A DNA stretch of 64,000 nucleotides from Ignelater luminosus (Eukaryota > Arthropoda > Insecta > Coleoptera > Elateridae). The position numbers were made by a program, and so were the translations under genes. This document shows, piece after piece, positions 45,866 through 57,625 of this stretch. Under the pieces are notes generated by a model. It searched no databases. It was given only the letters and a program-made list of their open reading frames with translations, and was not told the DNA's origin. The first letter of the stretch is position 1; each line of letters begins with the position of its first letter. Location: NCBI GenBank assembly GCA_011009095.1, contig VTPC01091015.1, forward strand, positions 31,282 through 95,281, read 5' to 3'.

Positions 45866-47800
45866 ATGTCTTTAAAAAACAGCATTCGGCAATTTTTTGA
45901 AAAAAGTTCAGCAGATTCATCTAAGGCTAAGTGCAAACAGTGCAATAAATTATATTCACTGGGAAGTTCCGAGCTTAGAAGGCAAACTATTTCCGGTTTA
46001 AAGCTACATTTGTCTAAATTCCATGAAACAGAACATAAACAATATCTAAAACGTCAGTTGGAAATCGACGAGCACAAATCTGAAGCTAAATTAAAGCGAT
46101 ATGATTCACAAACCTCAGTAACCACCATTGACAGTGGCAGTGGTAGCAAACTGGTGCAGACCACAATCCCTAATATCGCGCAGACTCAGGCTTCAAAGTC
46201 GTCAAAATGGCCAGATCAACATGAAATATCACGCAGAATTGATAAAGGTATTATGGATTTAATACTTGTCGATATGCTTCCATACTCTTTAGTAGAAAGT
46301 GAGGCATTCAAAAGACTTAATTTTACAGATCCTCATGGTCCCCAAAAGTACAATTTAAAATCAGAAAAATATTTTAGAACCACTTTAATGCCACAAACTT
46401 ATGAAAAAGTTACAAAAAAAGTACAGGATTTGATTGCTAAATGTGAGTGGATCAGTGGAACTTGTGATATATGGACAAATCCTCCTAAAACATGCTCACT
46501 CTTAAGTCTCACTGGCCATTTTATTATTGGACCTCAACGCCTTAAAGTTATACTAGGTGCTCAAGTACTCGAAAATGACCACACCGGATCGTACATTGAA
46601 GAAAAATTACGAGAAATGATAGACAAATGGAATATCGGTAATAAACTATTTCTACTTTTGCGTGACAATGCACAAAATATGGTCAGCGCTATGCGGGGTC
46701 AATTTGAATCTTTAGGCTGCATGTCACAGACGTTGCAGTTGGTAGTAAAAGATGCATTGTTTTCGGAGGAAAAACACGAACAAGTCATTAAAACTTGCAG
46801 ACATATTGTAGGGCACTTCAAACGAAGCGAGCAGGCTTCTAGAAAATTGACTGAATGTCAAATTCAATGCGGATTACCAGTACACTCATTAATTCAGGAT
46901 ATTGAAGTTAGATGGAACAGTACTTACAACATGTTAGCAAGATTGTTTGAACAAAAAACTGCCATAAATTTATACAGCTTGGAATATGGCCGTATTAACG
47001 TTCTTTCGCCTTCGGACTGGGAAATTATAAAGAATCTTACTGAGGTACTAAAGGTTTTTTATGAAGCTACACTTGATCTGTCATATGATAACGGATGCAT
47101 ATCCCTTGCAATTCCTTTGATATCACTGTTAAATAGAAAGCTGCAAACTAGGGACGAAAATGAAAGCGAAATAATGAGAAACATGAAAACACGGTTGCAT
47201 GAATCAATGAATCGACGATTTGCATACGTCAAAGGACATCCTGCTCTAATAACTTCAACATTACTAGATCCAAGATTTAAAAGTACATATCTGAATTCTG
47301 ATGAAGTTGACATTGCCACTTTGGAAATAGAAAACCATTTGAAGATGTGCACGGACGACGTTAGCGATACAATAAGTGAAAACTGTCATTCTGAAGATCC
47401 ACAGCCATCTTGTTCATCTAGAATAGCGTCTTCAGAAAAAGGAGAAGAGCTTTGGGACGCCCATGATAAATCTATTTGTCACTTAATAGAAAACTCAAAA
47501 GGTGTGGAGAACAGTGATTGTTTATTACAAATTAAGCAAACTTTTCAAGCATACTTGTCAGAGCCTAGGCTACAGAGAAGTGCAGATATTTATTCTTACT
47601 GGGATTGTAATCCATTTCTGTCTTTGAGAAAGGTGGCACTCAAATTCTTGTCAGCTCCACCGACGAGTGTTTCCAGTGAACAATTATTTAGTGCTGCTGG
47701 ACAAATTTATTCAGACAGAAGGAGCAATCTGCGAGGCGAAAATGTTGATAAACTATTGTTTCTTACCTATAATATAAGATTGTTTAATTATGAATACTAA
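45866..47800 (+). CDS. hAT transposase, BED zinc finger type, intact
   Basis: 644 residues in one exon. The N-terminal BED-type finger has Cys23, Cys26, His48 and His53 (CKQC ... LKLHLSKFH). A linker to about residue 130 is followed by the RNase-H-fold catalytic domain: TCDIWT with Asp201, LLRDNAQNM with Asp267, and in the C-terminal part SSEQLFSAAG with Glu605, consistent with the D-D-E triad. EVRWNSTYNML (about 349) is the conserved Arg-Trp block after the insertion domain. The C-terminal YWDCNPFLSLRKVALKFLSAPPTSVSSEQLFSAAG...R is the hAT dimerisation region. The best relatives should be ZBED1/ZBED4-like and Tam3-like transposases. All motifs are in frame. Such proteins cut and paste their own element and are sometimes recruited by the host, but the flanking terminal repeats argue for a transposon. 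Confidence 0.93.
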   Translation: MSLKNSIRQFFEKSSADSSKAKCKQCNKLYSLGSSELRRQTISGLKLHLSKFHETEHKQYLKRQLEIDEHKSEAKLKRYDSQTSVTTIDSGSGSKLVQTTIPNIAQTQASKSSKWPDQHEISRRIDKGIMDLILVDMLPYSLVESEAFKRLNFTDPHGPQKYNLKSEKYFRTTLMPQTYEKVTKKVQDLIAKCEWISGTCDIWTNPPKTCSLLSLTGHFIIGPQRLKVILGAQVLENDHTGSYIEEKLREMIDKWNIGNKLFLLLRDNAQNMVSAMRGQFESLGCMSQTLQLVVKDALFSEEKHEQVIKTCRHIVGHFKRSEQASRKLTECQIQCGLPVHSLIQDIEVRWNSTYNMLARLFEQKTAINLYSLEYGRINVLSPSDWEIIKNLTEVLKVFYEATLDLSYDNGCISLAIPLISLLNRKLQTRDENESEIMRNMKTRLHESMNRRFAYVKGHPALITSTLLDPRFKSTYLNSDEVDIATLEIENHLKMCTDDVSDTISENCHSEDPQPSCSSRIASSEKGEELWDAHDKSICHLIENSKGVENSDCLLQIKQTFQAYLSEPRLQRSADIYSYWDCNPFLSLRKVALKFLSAPPTSVSSEQLFSAAGQIYSDRRSNLRGENVDKLLFLTYNIRLFNYEY

Positions 47801-48354
47801 TAAGAAATAACGATTACAGATACCTACTTGAAATTATTGGTATCTAGTCGTTGCCTTTTTGCATTCTTATGATTACGAATTACGATTAGTTTATAATTTA
47901 GTCGTTTAACTTTTGTTTCTTTTTTATATTATTGTTTTTTTCTGAAGTGTCATACAAAATGACGAATTAAGTTTAAAAGAAGTTAATTTGTTCTTAAGAT
48001 AAAAGTGATTTATTTTGTTTTGTTTATTACTTAAATATTAAGTACCTATACCTATTGTGATATTAGGTAACAACTTAAGTAAGTAATTTTATGTTTAATA
48101 TTTAAAAAAACCATGACTAATATTCAAAAGAAGAATCTACCTACTCAAATAAACACCTCACCTATTTTAAGTATTTTTGAGGCGCAATTAAAATTTTTTC
48201 CTTAAATGAGGGGTTGTTATGCTGATTATCAATAAGTGAAAATGTCGAAGACTGCGTAGCTATGTGATTTAAAGATAAAAAATATAAAAATAAAGACTGA
48301 CTGATTATAATAACGTTTTCTTTATTTTTCCCTCAAAACATGATCCTTGTAAGG

Positions 48355-48457
48355 AAGTTTCGGTTTCGGTTTCGGTTTCGGCCGAAACTGAGACCGTTGC
48401 CGAAATTCGCTTTTGGTTTCGGTTTCGGTCGTAAAAACCAGTTTCGGTCGGACACTA
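48355..48457. repeat. Right terminal and subterminal TTTCGG repeats
   Basis: GTTTCGG copies in tandem (about 48357-48382), further copies through 48430, then the inverted terminal repeat ending GGTCGGACACTA. Mirrors the left end. Confidence 0.85.
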
Positions 48458-49404
48458 TCTTTTATTTTTAGAACTTAAAATTGACAGTAGGTAAATCAAA
48501 TTAATTGTACTTTTGATAAAATATGCTGCTCCAGACTTAACTAACCTTTTAACCAACTTGTATCGTTGAATTATAACCTATTTAAACTGACTTGATTCTA
48601 AAGAAAAAATACTCCTTTTCTCTAGTGAGTATTTTTTTTTCTTATAAATGCTAAGATGGTGCGCTTTTTAAGCGCCCGATTGCTATATTTTTGTTGCAAT
48701 CTTGTATTTAACAAAATTCAAATTATCTAACATTTTTCTATTATCAAAAACTTATGCTAATAATTACTTTATTTACTTGAACGCACCATGTTTATACTTT
48801 GATATCAAAATAAAACACAGTACAGGTTAGAAGAGTATCAAACATTTTAGTCAGCCCAAAATACTTCCATATGTGTAAAGAACTTGAACAAAATGTTTGA
48901 AATCGATTAGAGCTGAGAACGTAAAAGGTCGCAACACTTCAAGTGGTAGTAAATTTTAAAGACAACCTATCCAAGTTTACAAACAAAAATACAGAAAGAA
49001 TAAAGAAAATTAGGTCAGTTACCAATAGCTCTCTAAACACATTAAAGATACGGTATCGCTTAATAAAGAATAATTTCTTAACATTAAAATATGATAGATT
49101 CCCCCTTTGCTTGCTTACGGGTGATTGACTGTCTTGCCAGCTCAATACGTCGGTTTTACTTTTCGAGAACCCCTGCTTACATAAACCTTGAAATTAATAA
49201 AAACAAAATTTATAATTTTTGATATTATATGTGCACTGTACTCTCGTGCTGTTAATTTATTGTGTAGTTAATTTCAAAAACTAGATTAGCATTAAACATG
49301 GTTTCTACAAGAAAACGCCTGGATTTTACTAAAAACTCCAATCCAAAATTATTAATAATACTAACTAAGTAAAATAACTAATTTAATTTTCCCCGTTCCT
49401 CAAG
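48458..49404. other. AT-rich non-coding stretch
   Basis: No supported feature. It lies downstream (minus strand) of the terminal exon at 49405-49591 and would contain its 3' untranslated region. Confidence 0.4.
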
Positions 49405-49591
49405 TCACGGTACTAAAACATCCAAATAACCCGCAAGATCTTGCTTACTTTTAACTTTAATTCTGTCGACTTTTAAGTCAACTCTGTAAGTTTCAAGTGT
49501 CGGAGTTCCTTTGTCCTCGTCAGTAAACTGTAAATATTCTTCATGCGTGCAAATTAACGACGCGTCCTTATACGGAATCATGCCATAAATA
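49405..49591 (-). CDS. Putative terminal exon of an unidentified host gene
   Basis: An AG acceptor (GCATTTTCAG ending at 49592) precedes an open segment of 61 residues with a natural stop. It contains IYGMIPYKDASLICTHEEYL, then GTPTLETYRVDLKVDRIKVK, and ends GYLDVLVP. The mixed, ordinary amino-acid composition and the higher codon GC than the flanks suggest a real exon. I do not recognise the family. It is on the same strand as the lipase exon 7 kb downstream but ends in a stop, so it belongs to a different gene. It could also be an exonised relic. Confidence 0.5.
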
Positions 49592-51586
49592 CTGAAAATG
49601 CACAGGTATATATGTACACAACTTACAAACTCTTGTAAAATTATTTCTCTCGCAGGAAAAATAATTTATGTTTGCTTTATACACAAGAAAACTTGTGCAA
49701 GAAACAATATAAAACTGGCATAATAGATATTAAAAGAGAGAGTTGTTTGATAATAATTAAAATAAAATTTTCTTTTGTTTTAATATTTCAATTTAAATAA
49801 AGACCTTTGTGTGTACAATTTAGATATATATTTCATTTTATTTCTTTTGTTATACGTAATATTTATAATGCGGCCGAATATAGAGGTGAACGGTATTTTC
49901 CAGAGAAGTTGTTTACCAACAACGGTTGTCAATAACAGCTAAATCAGTGGCACAATGCTCTTGAATTTAAAATAAATTCTAATTCTGCAAATTCCAGCCT
50001 GGTCAACTGAACGAACTACGTAACTTTATATGAGAAATTGTTTTCAATACAATATAAAATAATCATGAACCAAATAGGTATGTAATAATACGTCGAATTT
50101 TCAACAATTCTGATTACAAAAACCAACTGAAATATCTCTGGAAATTGCAAAATAAATTAAAATAATTGCTACTTTGCATTACATTATAAAATTCGTATAG
50201 TAAAAATATTTGTTTTCAAAACAACTTTCAATAGAACTTCATTTTCATACTTCAATATCCGTTCATTGTTTTTGTGTGGTTTGTAAACAGAATTTACTTT
50301 GCAGGGTCATGCAACTGTTTTAGAGAGAAAAGTTATCAATGTATTTAAGTTTTTTGTTTATTTATATTATTTTACACTTTTTTTAAATTTTTAATACAGT
50401 CAACCGTTTTAGATATTTAATTTCAACTCAAAACAGCTCGAACCTTTTACTGTCTCAATCAGGAGCGAAAGTAGCCTTCTTCAGATTTTTATAATGAAAA
50501 GTTCTGTTTCAAATAACGTGATATTTTAGATAACAGCTAACATGCCCCCCTCCACCTTAAAAACATAAAATTTTCATCTACTTAAGTGCATTACTTTATT
50601 GGTTTTCTTAAGGAGAGGATGCAGTTGTGAAGACTACGCATTAAGGTCTAGGCTATCGGTTGCTGTACGAATTTTCCCAAGTTGCACTAAAGAGAAGGCT
50701 TTAAGTGGAACTACGCTGTTTACTTCAAATTGGGAGTGGATAACTTTGCGTTCTAGGCACTGTTGAAATTCTTTAATGATTTCTTTATTCCATCGTCGTC
50801 AACATGTTTGATACATATGGATTAAATCTTTTGGAATCTTGGTATCCAAATTGGTTTAGATATCTAAGCTCCCCATAAGTTAAGAATGGATTGCAAATAA
50901 CACATTTGGTGTGATTTCTAAATGATTTTCTATTATATTCATAGAAACCTTCAAAGTGAAGACTTGCGAAGAAGAAAAGCGACAATTAATTAATAGCTCG
51001 ACAAAAATTCCATTAACAACACTTGGTTGATTTTAAGTACGTACTTGCTCCAATTTGTGTAGCTCGGAGATTGCTTTCTCATACAAGATTGCCCATAATA
51101 GGTTGTGTCACGTTTTCATTTCTACAAGATTTAAATTGTCAAATTTATGGCCACAAATATTTCACCACCAAGTGACTTCTTTTAGCTGTTACACAGTTGT
51201 ATCCTTTGAAAGAAGCTCAGCAGGGTTTGGTTTTGTTAGAACGTGTTTCCAAAATCCGTGTGATGTGAATTCCTTAGTGTTACTATTAGATTGCAAACAA
51301 TGGGTTAACTAGTTTTCGACCACCCTACAGTTGAGGAAATAAAGCAGATGGATTTTGATGCAGTTTGCGGCAATCGATTCTGTGAGTTGTCTAGAAAAAA
51401 TGCTCCCTTTTAGTTTTTTGACGTTTTTTGTTATTGCATTTCTACAGAGGAAAATGCATCCTTTTGGATGCACTTTCAGGAGCAATAATTCAGATTGAAA
51501 AAAAAGTCGAATGAGCCAAGATGGGCCAGATTTTCTCACTCGGCGGTTTTCGGGGTCGCTGATCACGAATGATCCAAAAGTGTCGT
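49592..51586. other. Mostly non-coding stretch
   Basis: The 50.6-51.3 kb part is less AT-rich and has broken open frames on both strands (for example 50785-50985 minus, 51055-51312 plus), possibly a decayed transposon I cannot place. A mariner-end-like sequence, CTAGTTTTCGACCACCCTAC, lies at about 51308-51327. Confidence 0.35.
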
Positions 51587-51922
51587 GATCATAGGGAAAT
51601 TTGGAAAATCTGGACTTGTTCAAACTAAATAGCAAGCTACTGAATAACTATTCGAGTGATGTTTCAATTTATGTGTTCGTTTGGGCGGTGATCACAAATT
51701 TCAAGTTCAAATTATCAAAACATGTCACTTGAATTTAGAAATTCGGAAAATTTGGACTCGTAAAAAACGAAATAGGAAGCTTTCGTATAACTATGCGAGC
51801 GACATGTCATTTTATGTGTTTTTGTGGGTGTTAATCACGAATCTGAAGTCTAAATTATTAAAAACATCACTTGAATATGGAAATTCGGAAAATTTAGACT
51901 TGTAAAAAGCGAAATAGGAAGC
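51587..51922 (+). repeat. Left arm: tandem units inside the inverted repeat
   Basis: Units begin TGATCACGAAT (or TAATCACGAAT) at about 51559, 51689 and 51832. Each contains GAAATTCGGAAAATTTGGAC, AACGAAATAGGAAGCT, CGTATAACTATGCGAGCGA and CATTTTATGTGTTT. A third partial unit (51874-51922) exists only in this arm and stops at the start of the gene. Confidence 0.85.
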
Positions 51923-51925
51923 TGA

Positions 51926-52575
51926 GGAACCATAGTCACAACGGCGATCGAACGTGCTACAGATGTAAATAAGAAGGTTGTCATTGTGTCTGAAGACACT
52001 GACACCGCAGTCTTGGTGATAGCTTTAACTCCATCACATTTAGAATTGTACTTCTTGAAACCATCACGCTCAATGAATCAAGAAGAGGTGTACTCCTCAA
52101 AAAGTTTAAACCATCTGGATAAATGTGTTGCTGAAAATATTGTATTTATCCGCGCAATCACGGGCTGTGATACCGTATCGGCAACCTACGGGCAAGGAAA
52201 AACAAAATTCATCAAATCCTTTTTGAGTCAATCCGATTTAATTTTCCATGCGCAAAAGTTTTATGAAGTTGGGTTGAAAGCGCACGAAATACTGGAACAT
52301 GGTATTCAAATCATCATCGCCATATATGGTGAAAAATCAGTATTCAAAAAAGCAAATGTGCCAGATGAAAGTAGGCCCAACAACATCCAATTGGTTGAGA
52401 TCTGCCGCTATCGCATGTATTGTACTTAGGTGGTAAAAAAAAGTAGAACTCAGTAAGATTATGGCATCGGTTAATGCTTGTAATCAACATATAAAGAGAG
52501 TCTACCTACAAGTGCAGAACTGGCTGCTGGGAGAAGAAACCAATACTATGCCTGCAATAGACTAATGGTGGGAAT
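51926..52575 (+). pseudogene. Truncated PIN-like domain gene of a multicopy arthropod family
   Basis: Open from the edge of the left arm (51926, no start codon) to a stop at 52429. Visible: AIERATDVNKKVVIVSEDTDTA with the acidic D-T-D pattern of PIN/FEN-like nuclease folds, HLELYFLKPS, and IRAITGCDTVSATYGQGKTK, matching an HAxxGCDTTSAxxxxGK motif I recall from uncharacterised multicopy proteins of insects and cnidarians. After a frame change, IMASVNACNQHIKRVYLQVQ plus NWLLGEE (52478-52560) matches the later LPPTxxAAxxHxxRVYxQVQxW block of the same family. The N-terminus and probably the Cys-rich C-terminus are absent. Nuclease activity is inference from the motif only. Confidence 0.6.
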
Positions 52576-52612
52576 TGTTTAGAACGTCTTTAAATCCAAA
52601 AAATGACTAAAC

Positions 52613-52900
52613 CAAGTGATATTTTTAATAATTTGGACTTCAGATTCGTGATGAGCACCCAAAACAAACACATAAAATGACATTTCGCTCGCATAGTTAT
52701 ACGAAAGCTTCCTATTTCGTTTTTTACGAGTCCAAATTTTCCGAATTTCTGAATTCAAGTGACATTTTTTGATGATTTGAACTCGAAATTCGTGATCACC
52801 GTCCCAAAGAACACATAAAATGACACATCACTCGAATAGTTATGCAATAGCTTGCTATTTAGTTTCAACAAGTCCAAGTTATCCAACTTTCCCAATGATC
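52613..52900 (-). repeat. Right arm of the inverted repeat
   Basis: The reverse complement reads GATCATTGGGAAAGTTGGAT and continues in step with the left arm through two tandem units to CACTTG at 52613. The best-conserved stretch, about 65 bases around the AACGAAATAGGAAGCTTTCG block, is identical or nearly so in the two arms. Confidence 0.85.
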
Positions 52901-55900
52901 AGAATACGAATATGAACTTGATCGTTATCATCAAGTGAACGTAAAACGTAAAAGCAAATCATTAAGCCATTAAGATAAATTAATCTTTGGTGATACGATG
53001 ACTAAGAATTTTTAATGCAGATAGAAACTAAATCAACCATGGCAACTTTTCAATCTGAAGTTTTTGTAAAAAAAGTTTGGTAATCATAGTACGCGAAGTT
53101 AAATGCCATATGGGAACAAAAATCCTTGAAATCACTGACAAAATGAAACAAAGATTCACTTCAGGATGATAATCTATTTTGAAATCATTAGGATTTCTGA
53201 ATCGTCTAAGATCTACTTATGTAACATGGAGCAACCTAAGTTTAAAATACTAGTGAACTTAATAAAAAGATCGCGAGTTTTCAGCCGTAAGAAGATTGTA
53301 CATCCTGAATAGATGCCTTCATATTCGACACCTAGTTGCAATAGCATCGAAATGTAAGTAACCGTTTGTGATATTTCTTCAGAAAATCTGTAAGAAGTCT
53401 GGTTAGGATCGACTTATCCATCTTTTCAGTATCTGCAGAAATTCTATAAAGATAGAATCCAACTAATATTAAAAACAGAATTGCTGAATAGTAACACTTG
53501 ATAATTTCTATGTCGTTTCCTTGGCATTCTGGTAGGTAGCCGCCTCCCCCTTGGGGTCTCTTTGGCCGAGAGTGATGGAGAGATTTTGGTGGACGTACAA
53601 ACGAGCCTGCGTGTTTGTTGCATTTTGGGTGCTACTCCATCCAATCGTAAAGCTGTGATCTATAAACAGATAATGGTGTTGACAACGTTGGTTGGTGGTA
53701 GTTGTTGACAGGTTTTTGTCTTAAATTTTTTCTGTTGGCAATCATAATGCGTCGACTAAGGTGGTGGTCATCGGCACAACTGGTGGTGGAGACAGTGAAG
53801 TAAGCCTGGGGGATCATAAAGTTGTTTTGTTAGTGCCCAAACTTTTACAGAAGGCTGGGCATATGGCTAGATAGGTATTGGCTATTAGAGAAGGAGGTTC
53901 CTTAACAGGCGAGATTGATTTTGGTTAAGGCATACAAATAGCTTTCAGGGTAATACCTCCACACATGCGCGTTGTGAAGTTGGATTTCTATAGCAGCCGA
54001 TAGTAGAAGACAGTGGCAATGCCAAAGAAGAGACTTTGGAGCCGTAATTCTACTAACTATGCGTAGCAGGAAGTGTTCAGAAAGAGGACACCCGGTACCG
54101 ATAGTCGCGCCTCTCCCCAGGGCAATGACGTGTGCCAGGCAGCGCTATGAAAGTGAATCTAGGTGCCTACCCCCTGTTGAATGGTAGGGCCAACCATCTA
54201 AATGTTAATTAAAAAGGGTCTGTTGTAGATGATGCTGAAGTCTGGTAGTCAAGGTTTTTTCGCTTAATGAACAATGGTGGGAGAAAATAGAATAGAATTT
54301 CAGAAAACAAGGTGATGATTCTTGGTATCTTTTCATAAACTTAGAATAACGAAAAACGAGTTCAGAATTAGCGATTTTGAAGAGAAAGGAATCTTTTTCG
54401 AGTTAATAAATAAATTTTTATAATGGAACAACCATTGGAATCCCATTTTGCATTTTCAACAAACGTTTCCTTCTTTCGAATTAGTATTTTTTTTATCGTG
54501 GTACAATCTAAGTTCCCAAAATGTAGATACAAAATCTTATGTTTTACCTTCAAATTGAATGAAGTGGCAATGAACTTGAGGTTGCAAGCTTCCATTACTT
54601 AGTAGGGCCTGATACTATCCATAAAAGATGTGTTTCTGCAGAAGTAGAAATGGAGATCCTAAACTAATTTGTTCGATACAAATTAGTTTCCAGAAGACTG
54701 GAACTTCTAGTAAAATATCGATACTACTAGGTTGCTCATTAAAAATGATTTGGAATTTTAAGTGCTATACTATGTTATCGATAATTAAACAAAGTTTTTA
54801 GCTTTAGCTTTATTTTTAGAGAGCATGAAGTGAAATACTGAATAGAAACGAATTTGTGTAGACAGCCGAAAAGGGTAGTTTAAGCATCATGCATGGGTAA
54901 CTTCAATTTTTGGACTGTGATGAGAAATCTAGTAAAACTAAAAAAAAATCATTTGTCTTCGGGATAGCAGTAAGAAGAAGGGTCTCTCCTACATTGAAAC
55001 AGAACGCAAAGGGCAAGTAACTGGGCCCGTAGATGAAGGCTTGGGCGTAGTATACAAAACATTACTTAAATACACATTTTCATAAATCATCATTTGCAAT
55101 AATAATTAATCAATAAGTTAATAAATTTGTTAAATTTATAATATCTGTAATTTGAATATCACAGAATAAAACCTACCCTTTAAAATGATACGACAAATTC
55201 TCAATCAATTCTATCAAGATTAACTACTTCTACCAAATATAGCAGACGCATTAAATAATAAAATCGACCGTATAAATTATTTATCCTACAAGAGAATCCT
55301 TCAAAACTTTGTGAGCGAATCGATTCTTAAGAATATTATAAATGTAGGACACACACACTCTCGATGACGCAAACTGATCCATTATTGAAAACTTAATCAG
55401 ATAACCTGAAAATCCAACCCTGCTATTTTTAGATCTTTTCCTGTTCATTCACACAATCAGTCCCTTTTTTAAAAGTAAACCCTTCAACTTTTCACCGGTA
55501 TAATTAAAACTTCTTGTATAAAAAGGAAAAAAAGAAAGCAGCCTTAATGTAAATAGCGTTGAAAACTTTACATTATGGTCATTTTATGTTGACTTGAAAA
55601 GAAGTAAAAATAAATACATAAATAATTTCTCGCTTTAAATAATAACACTTAAAAAAACCACAGGCGTAAGCATAACAGAAACTCCTGGAAACTTCTGAAA
55701 AAGGAAATTTCATAAAGTTCTAACAGGATCTTGCGGTTAAAAAGAGATTTACATTATACGACATAAAGAAAAACTTTCATAAAAGTAAAACATCATCTAT
55801 ATAAGGCGGGCGGCATGAAATTTAAAAAAGAAAAGTGTAGGTATATTTTCTTCCTTTCAAGCCTGTTGTACATCTACCTCGTTTAAATATTCAAATGAGT

Positions 55901-56552
55901 CTAAGTTTTATTTAGGGCCGAGAAATACAAATTAAGTAATTAGAAAAGATATTTCTAAAGTCGTTGCAAATACTTGCCGTCGAGTCGACGTTTAAAATTT
56001 ACTTTTGTTTACTGTTTACTGTCGCAGATGAAAACAGAGATGAGCTTTGTCGAGTGCTCATGAAAATTGGGAAAGTGTTCCCTTATTGAACGACACGGAA
56101 CGGTCGTAGTTGAAAACTTTTAGTATTACGACTCTCTAATATGGAAGAAACTTCGAGCATTGTTCAAAAACTTGGAAAATTCTATTGTAGTTTTTATTTT
56201 TAAAGAAATCTCAATTTTCTCAAACACTTTTATTACATTTTGTTCTAGTTATTAAAATAAGAAAAATTATAGTGAGTTTATTAGATTTGACTATACTTCC
56301 GCTAAATCTAATAGCACAAATGTTAAAATACTAAAAGTCACAGTACGTGACCTTTTATTTAGCAAAAGATCTTTTCTGTGCTAAACATTTATCTCGTTAA
56401 AGTAAGAAAAGTTAAAGGGTAAATGAGTTATCAGCCAGTTAAGTAATTTTGTAGCTACATTTTAAATTTATTAAAAAGAGTAGATGATCTGGTAAATACT
56501 GAAATAAGTCGATTTAATATAAATAAAATACCTTCACCTACACCATACTAAC
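52901..56552. other. Mostly non-coding, with a GC-richer block at 53.5-54.2 kb
   Basis: 53510-54190 is much richer in G and C than its surroundings (for example CGCCTCTCCCCAGGGCAATG near 54105) but has no long open frame on either strand. It may be the 5' region or a scrap of a retroelement. The rest is AT-rich with nothing supported. Confidence 0.35.
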
Positions 56553-56726
56553 TTATGAGCAGCCTTGGGTTGGGAATGGTATTTTTCTTTCTTCTTCGTT
56601 AAAGATTTTTTCAATACTTTACGAGCTCGGTTGTGTAAATCAATTGGTAATTCCAATGAACCTAGTTCAGCTCTACAACGGCAAACATGATAAACTGGCG
56701 GCTTGAGATACTGCTTATCACAAAGC
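56553..56726 (-). CDS. Putative internal exon of an unidentified host gene
   Basis: An open 174-base segment between AACATTACAG (acceptor ending at 56727) and GTTAGT (donor from 56552). It codes for LCDKQYLKPPVYHVCRCRAE, LGSLELPIDLHNRARKVLKK and SLTKKKEKYHSQPKAAHK. The C-terminal half is strongly basic and could be nuclear. Good splice sites on both sides and a balanced peptide support a real exon. I do not recognise the family. It might belong to the gene ending at 49405. Confidence 0.55.
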
Positions 56727-57625
56727 CTGTAATGTTAGTTTATAACATTGAAATAGCTCTAAATTTTGTTTAGTATTATCAACTTAGTCTGTAATTAAAT
56801 TTTATTTGTGGTAAAGAATGTATTTCTTTCCTTATTTTATTTATTTCATAAAAACTCCAACGCGGCGTTTATCAAAGCGCTTGCAGTCGCTTAGTCGCCT
56901 AGACAGGGGTAGTCTCTCCTTTTTGTTTCACCGCTTCTGCCGACAAGAGTTTTGGCGCGAATGGAAGCCCGCATCATAATATACGAGCGTACCTTAAAAA
57001 TCTTCCGTTCGAGACAGAGTTTGTCGAGTACTTGTTCGCGTACAGGCGTGAATCGATCTTCAATTCTCGCTTGCGGCATTTTCGTGGACGGGTCTTACAG
57101 CCTCAAAACAGGTTTGCGTGCAGAAGGGACGCGTGTACAAATAAGGATTAGCTTTGCAACAATCAACGCGTGAACACGTTGTATGGGTGCAAAACAGCAT
57201 TACAAGCTATTTGTGGTTCTGTCTAGAACAGATTTTGTTTTCCGTCTTGGAAGAAATCTTCTGAGAGTGGTCTCGGGGTTTCGTAAAAAGCCAATACTGA
57301 TGGATGTGTTATTAAAAGCTTGTAAATGCAAAACAATTCGTTTCTTCTTTTCTTTTGTGTGGGGGTTAGTGAGCTGGTGGACCCCACAGTTTGTCACGTG
57401 TTTCATTTTATATTTATCAGATACAGGGTGAGCAGTGGTGACCGAGGGACTTGATTATCAAGTGTCAGTCAGTTGCGCCCATTTGTTGAGTACTTATTAT
57501 TAATTTGATTGACTTTATTCAAGCATGAACACTGAGTGTGAACAAGTATTGATATATTTCTTTATTTTTATGACTGGGGGTAACGTTGGTAATACGTCAG
57601 CGTCGCTTCCTTTTAGATTGACTTC
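56727..57625. other. Possible LTR upstream of leader copy 3
   Basis: 56860-57430 is less AT-rich than its flanks and ends at the primer-binding-site-like word at 57626, so it may contain an LTR. Overlapping short open frames on both strands (56891-57431) show no domain. No second LTR or target duplication was found. Confidence 0.35.

Larger units (their letters stand above)
44978..48457 (+). mobile_element. hAT DNA transposon with intact transposase
   Basis: Left end TAGTGTCCGACCGAAA and inverted right end TAGTGTCCGACCGAAA are identical for 16 bases. Both ends are followed inward by dense TTTCGG repeats. The interior carries one uninterrupted 644-codon transposase on the plus strand. Length 3480 bp is normal for an autonomous hAT. 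Flanking 8-mers (GATAATTT left, TCTTTTAT right) do not match, so the target duplication has either mutated or been lost. Intact ends and gene make this the best candidate for an active element in the window. Confidence 0.92.
51587..52900. mobile_element. Inverted-repeat element with long compound arms enclosing a PIN-like gene
   Basis: Left arm 51587-51873 and right arm 52613-52900 are inverse copies of about 288 bp with roughly nine in ten bases equal. Each arm is itself made of tandem units of about 143 bp. Between the arms lies a 0.65-kb truncated gene. This looks like a foldback-type or other long-arm DNA transposon, or an internally deleted copy of a larger one. No target duplication or transposase signature was found, so class is open. 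Confidence 0.75.
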
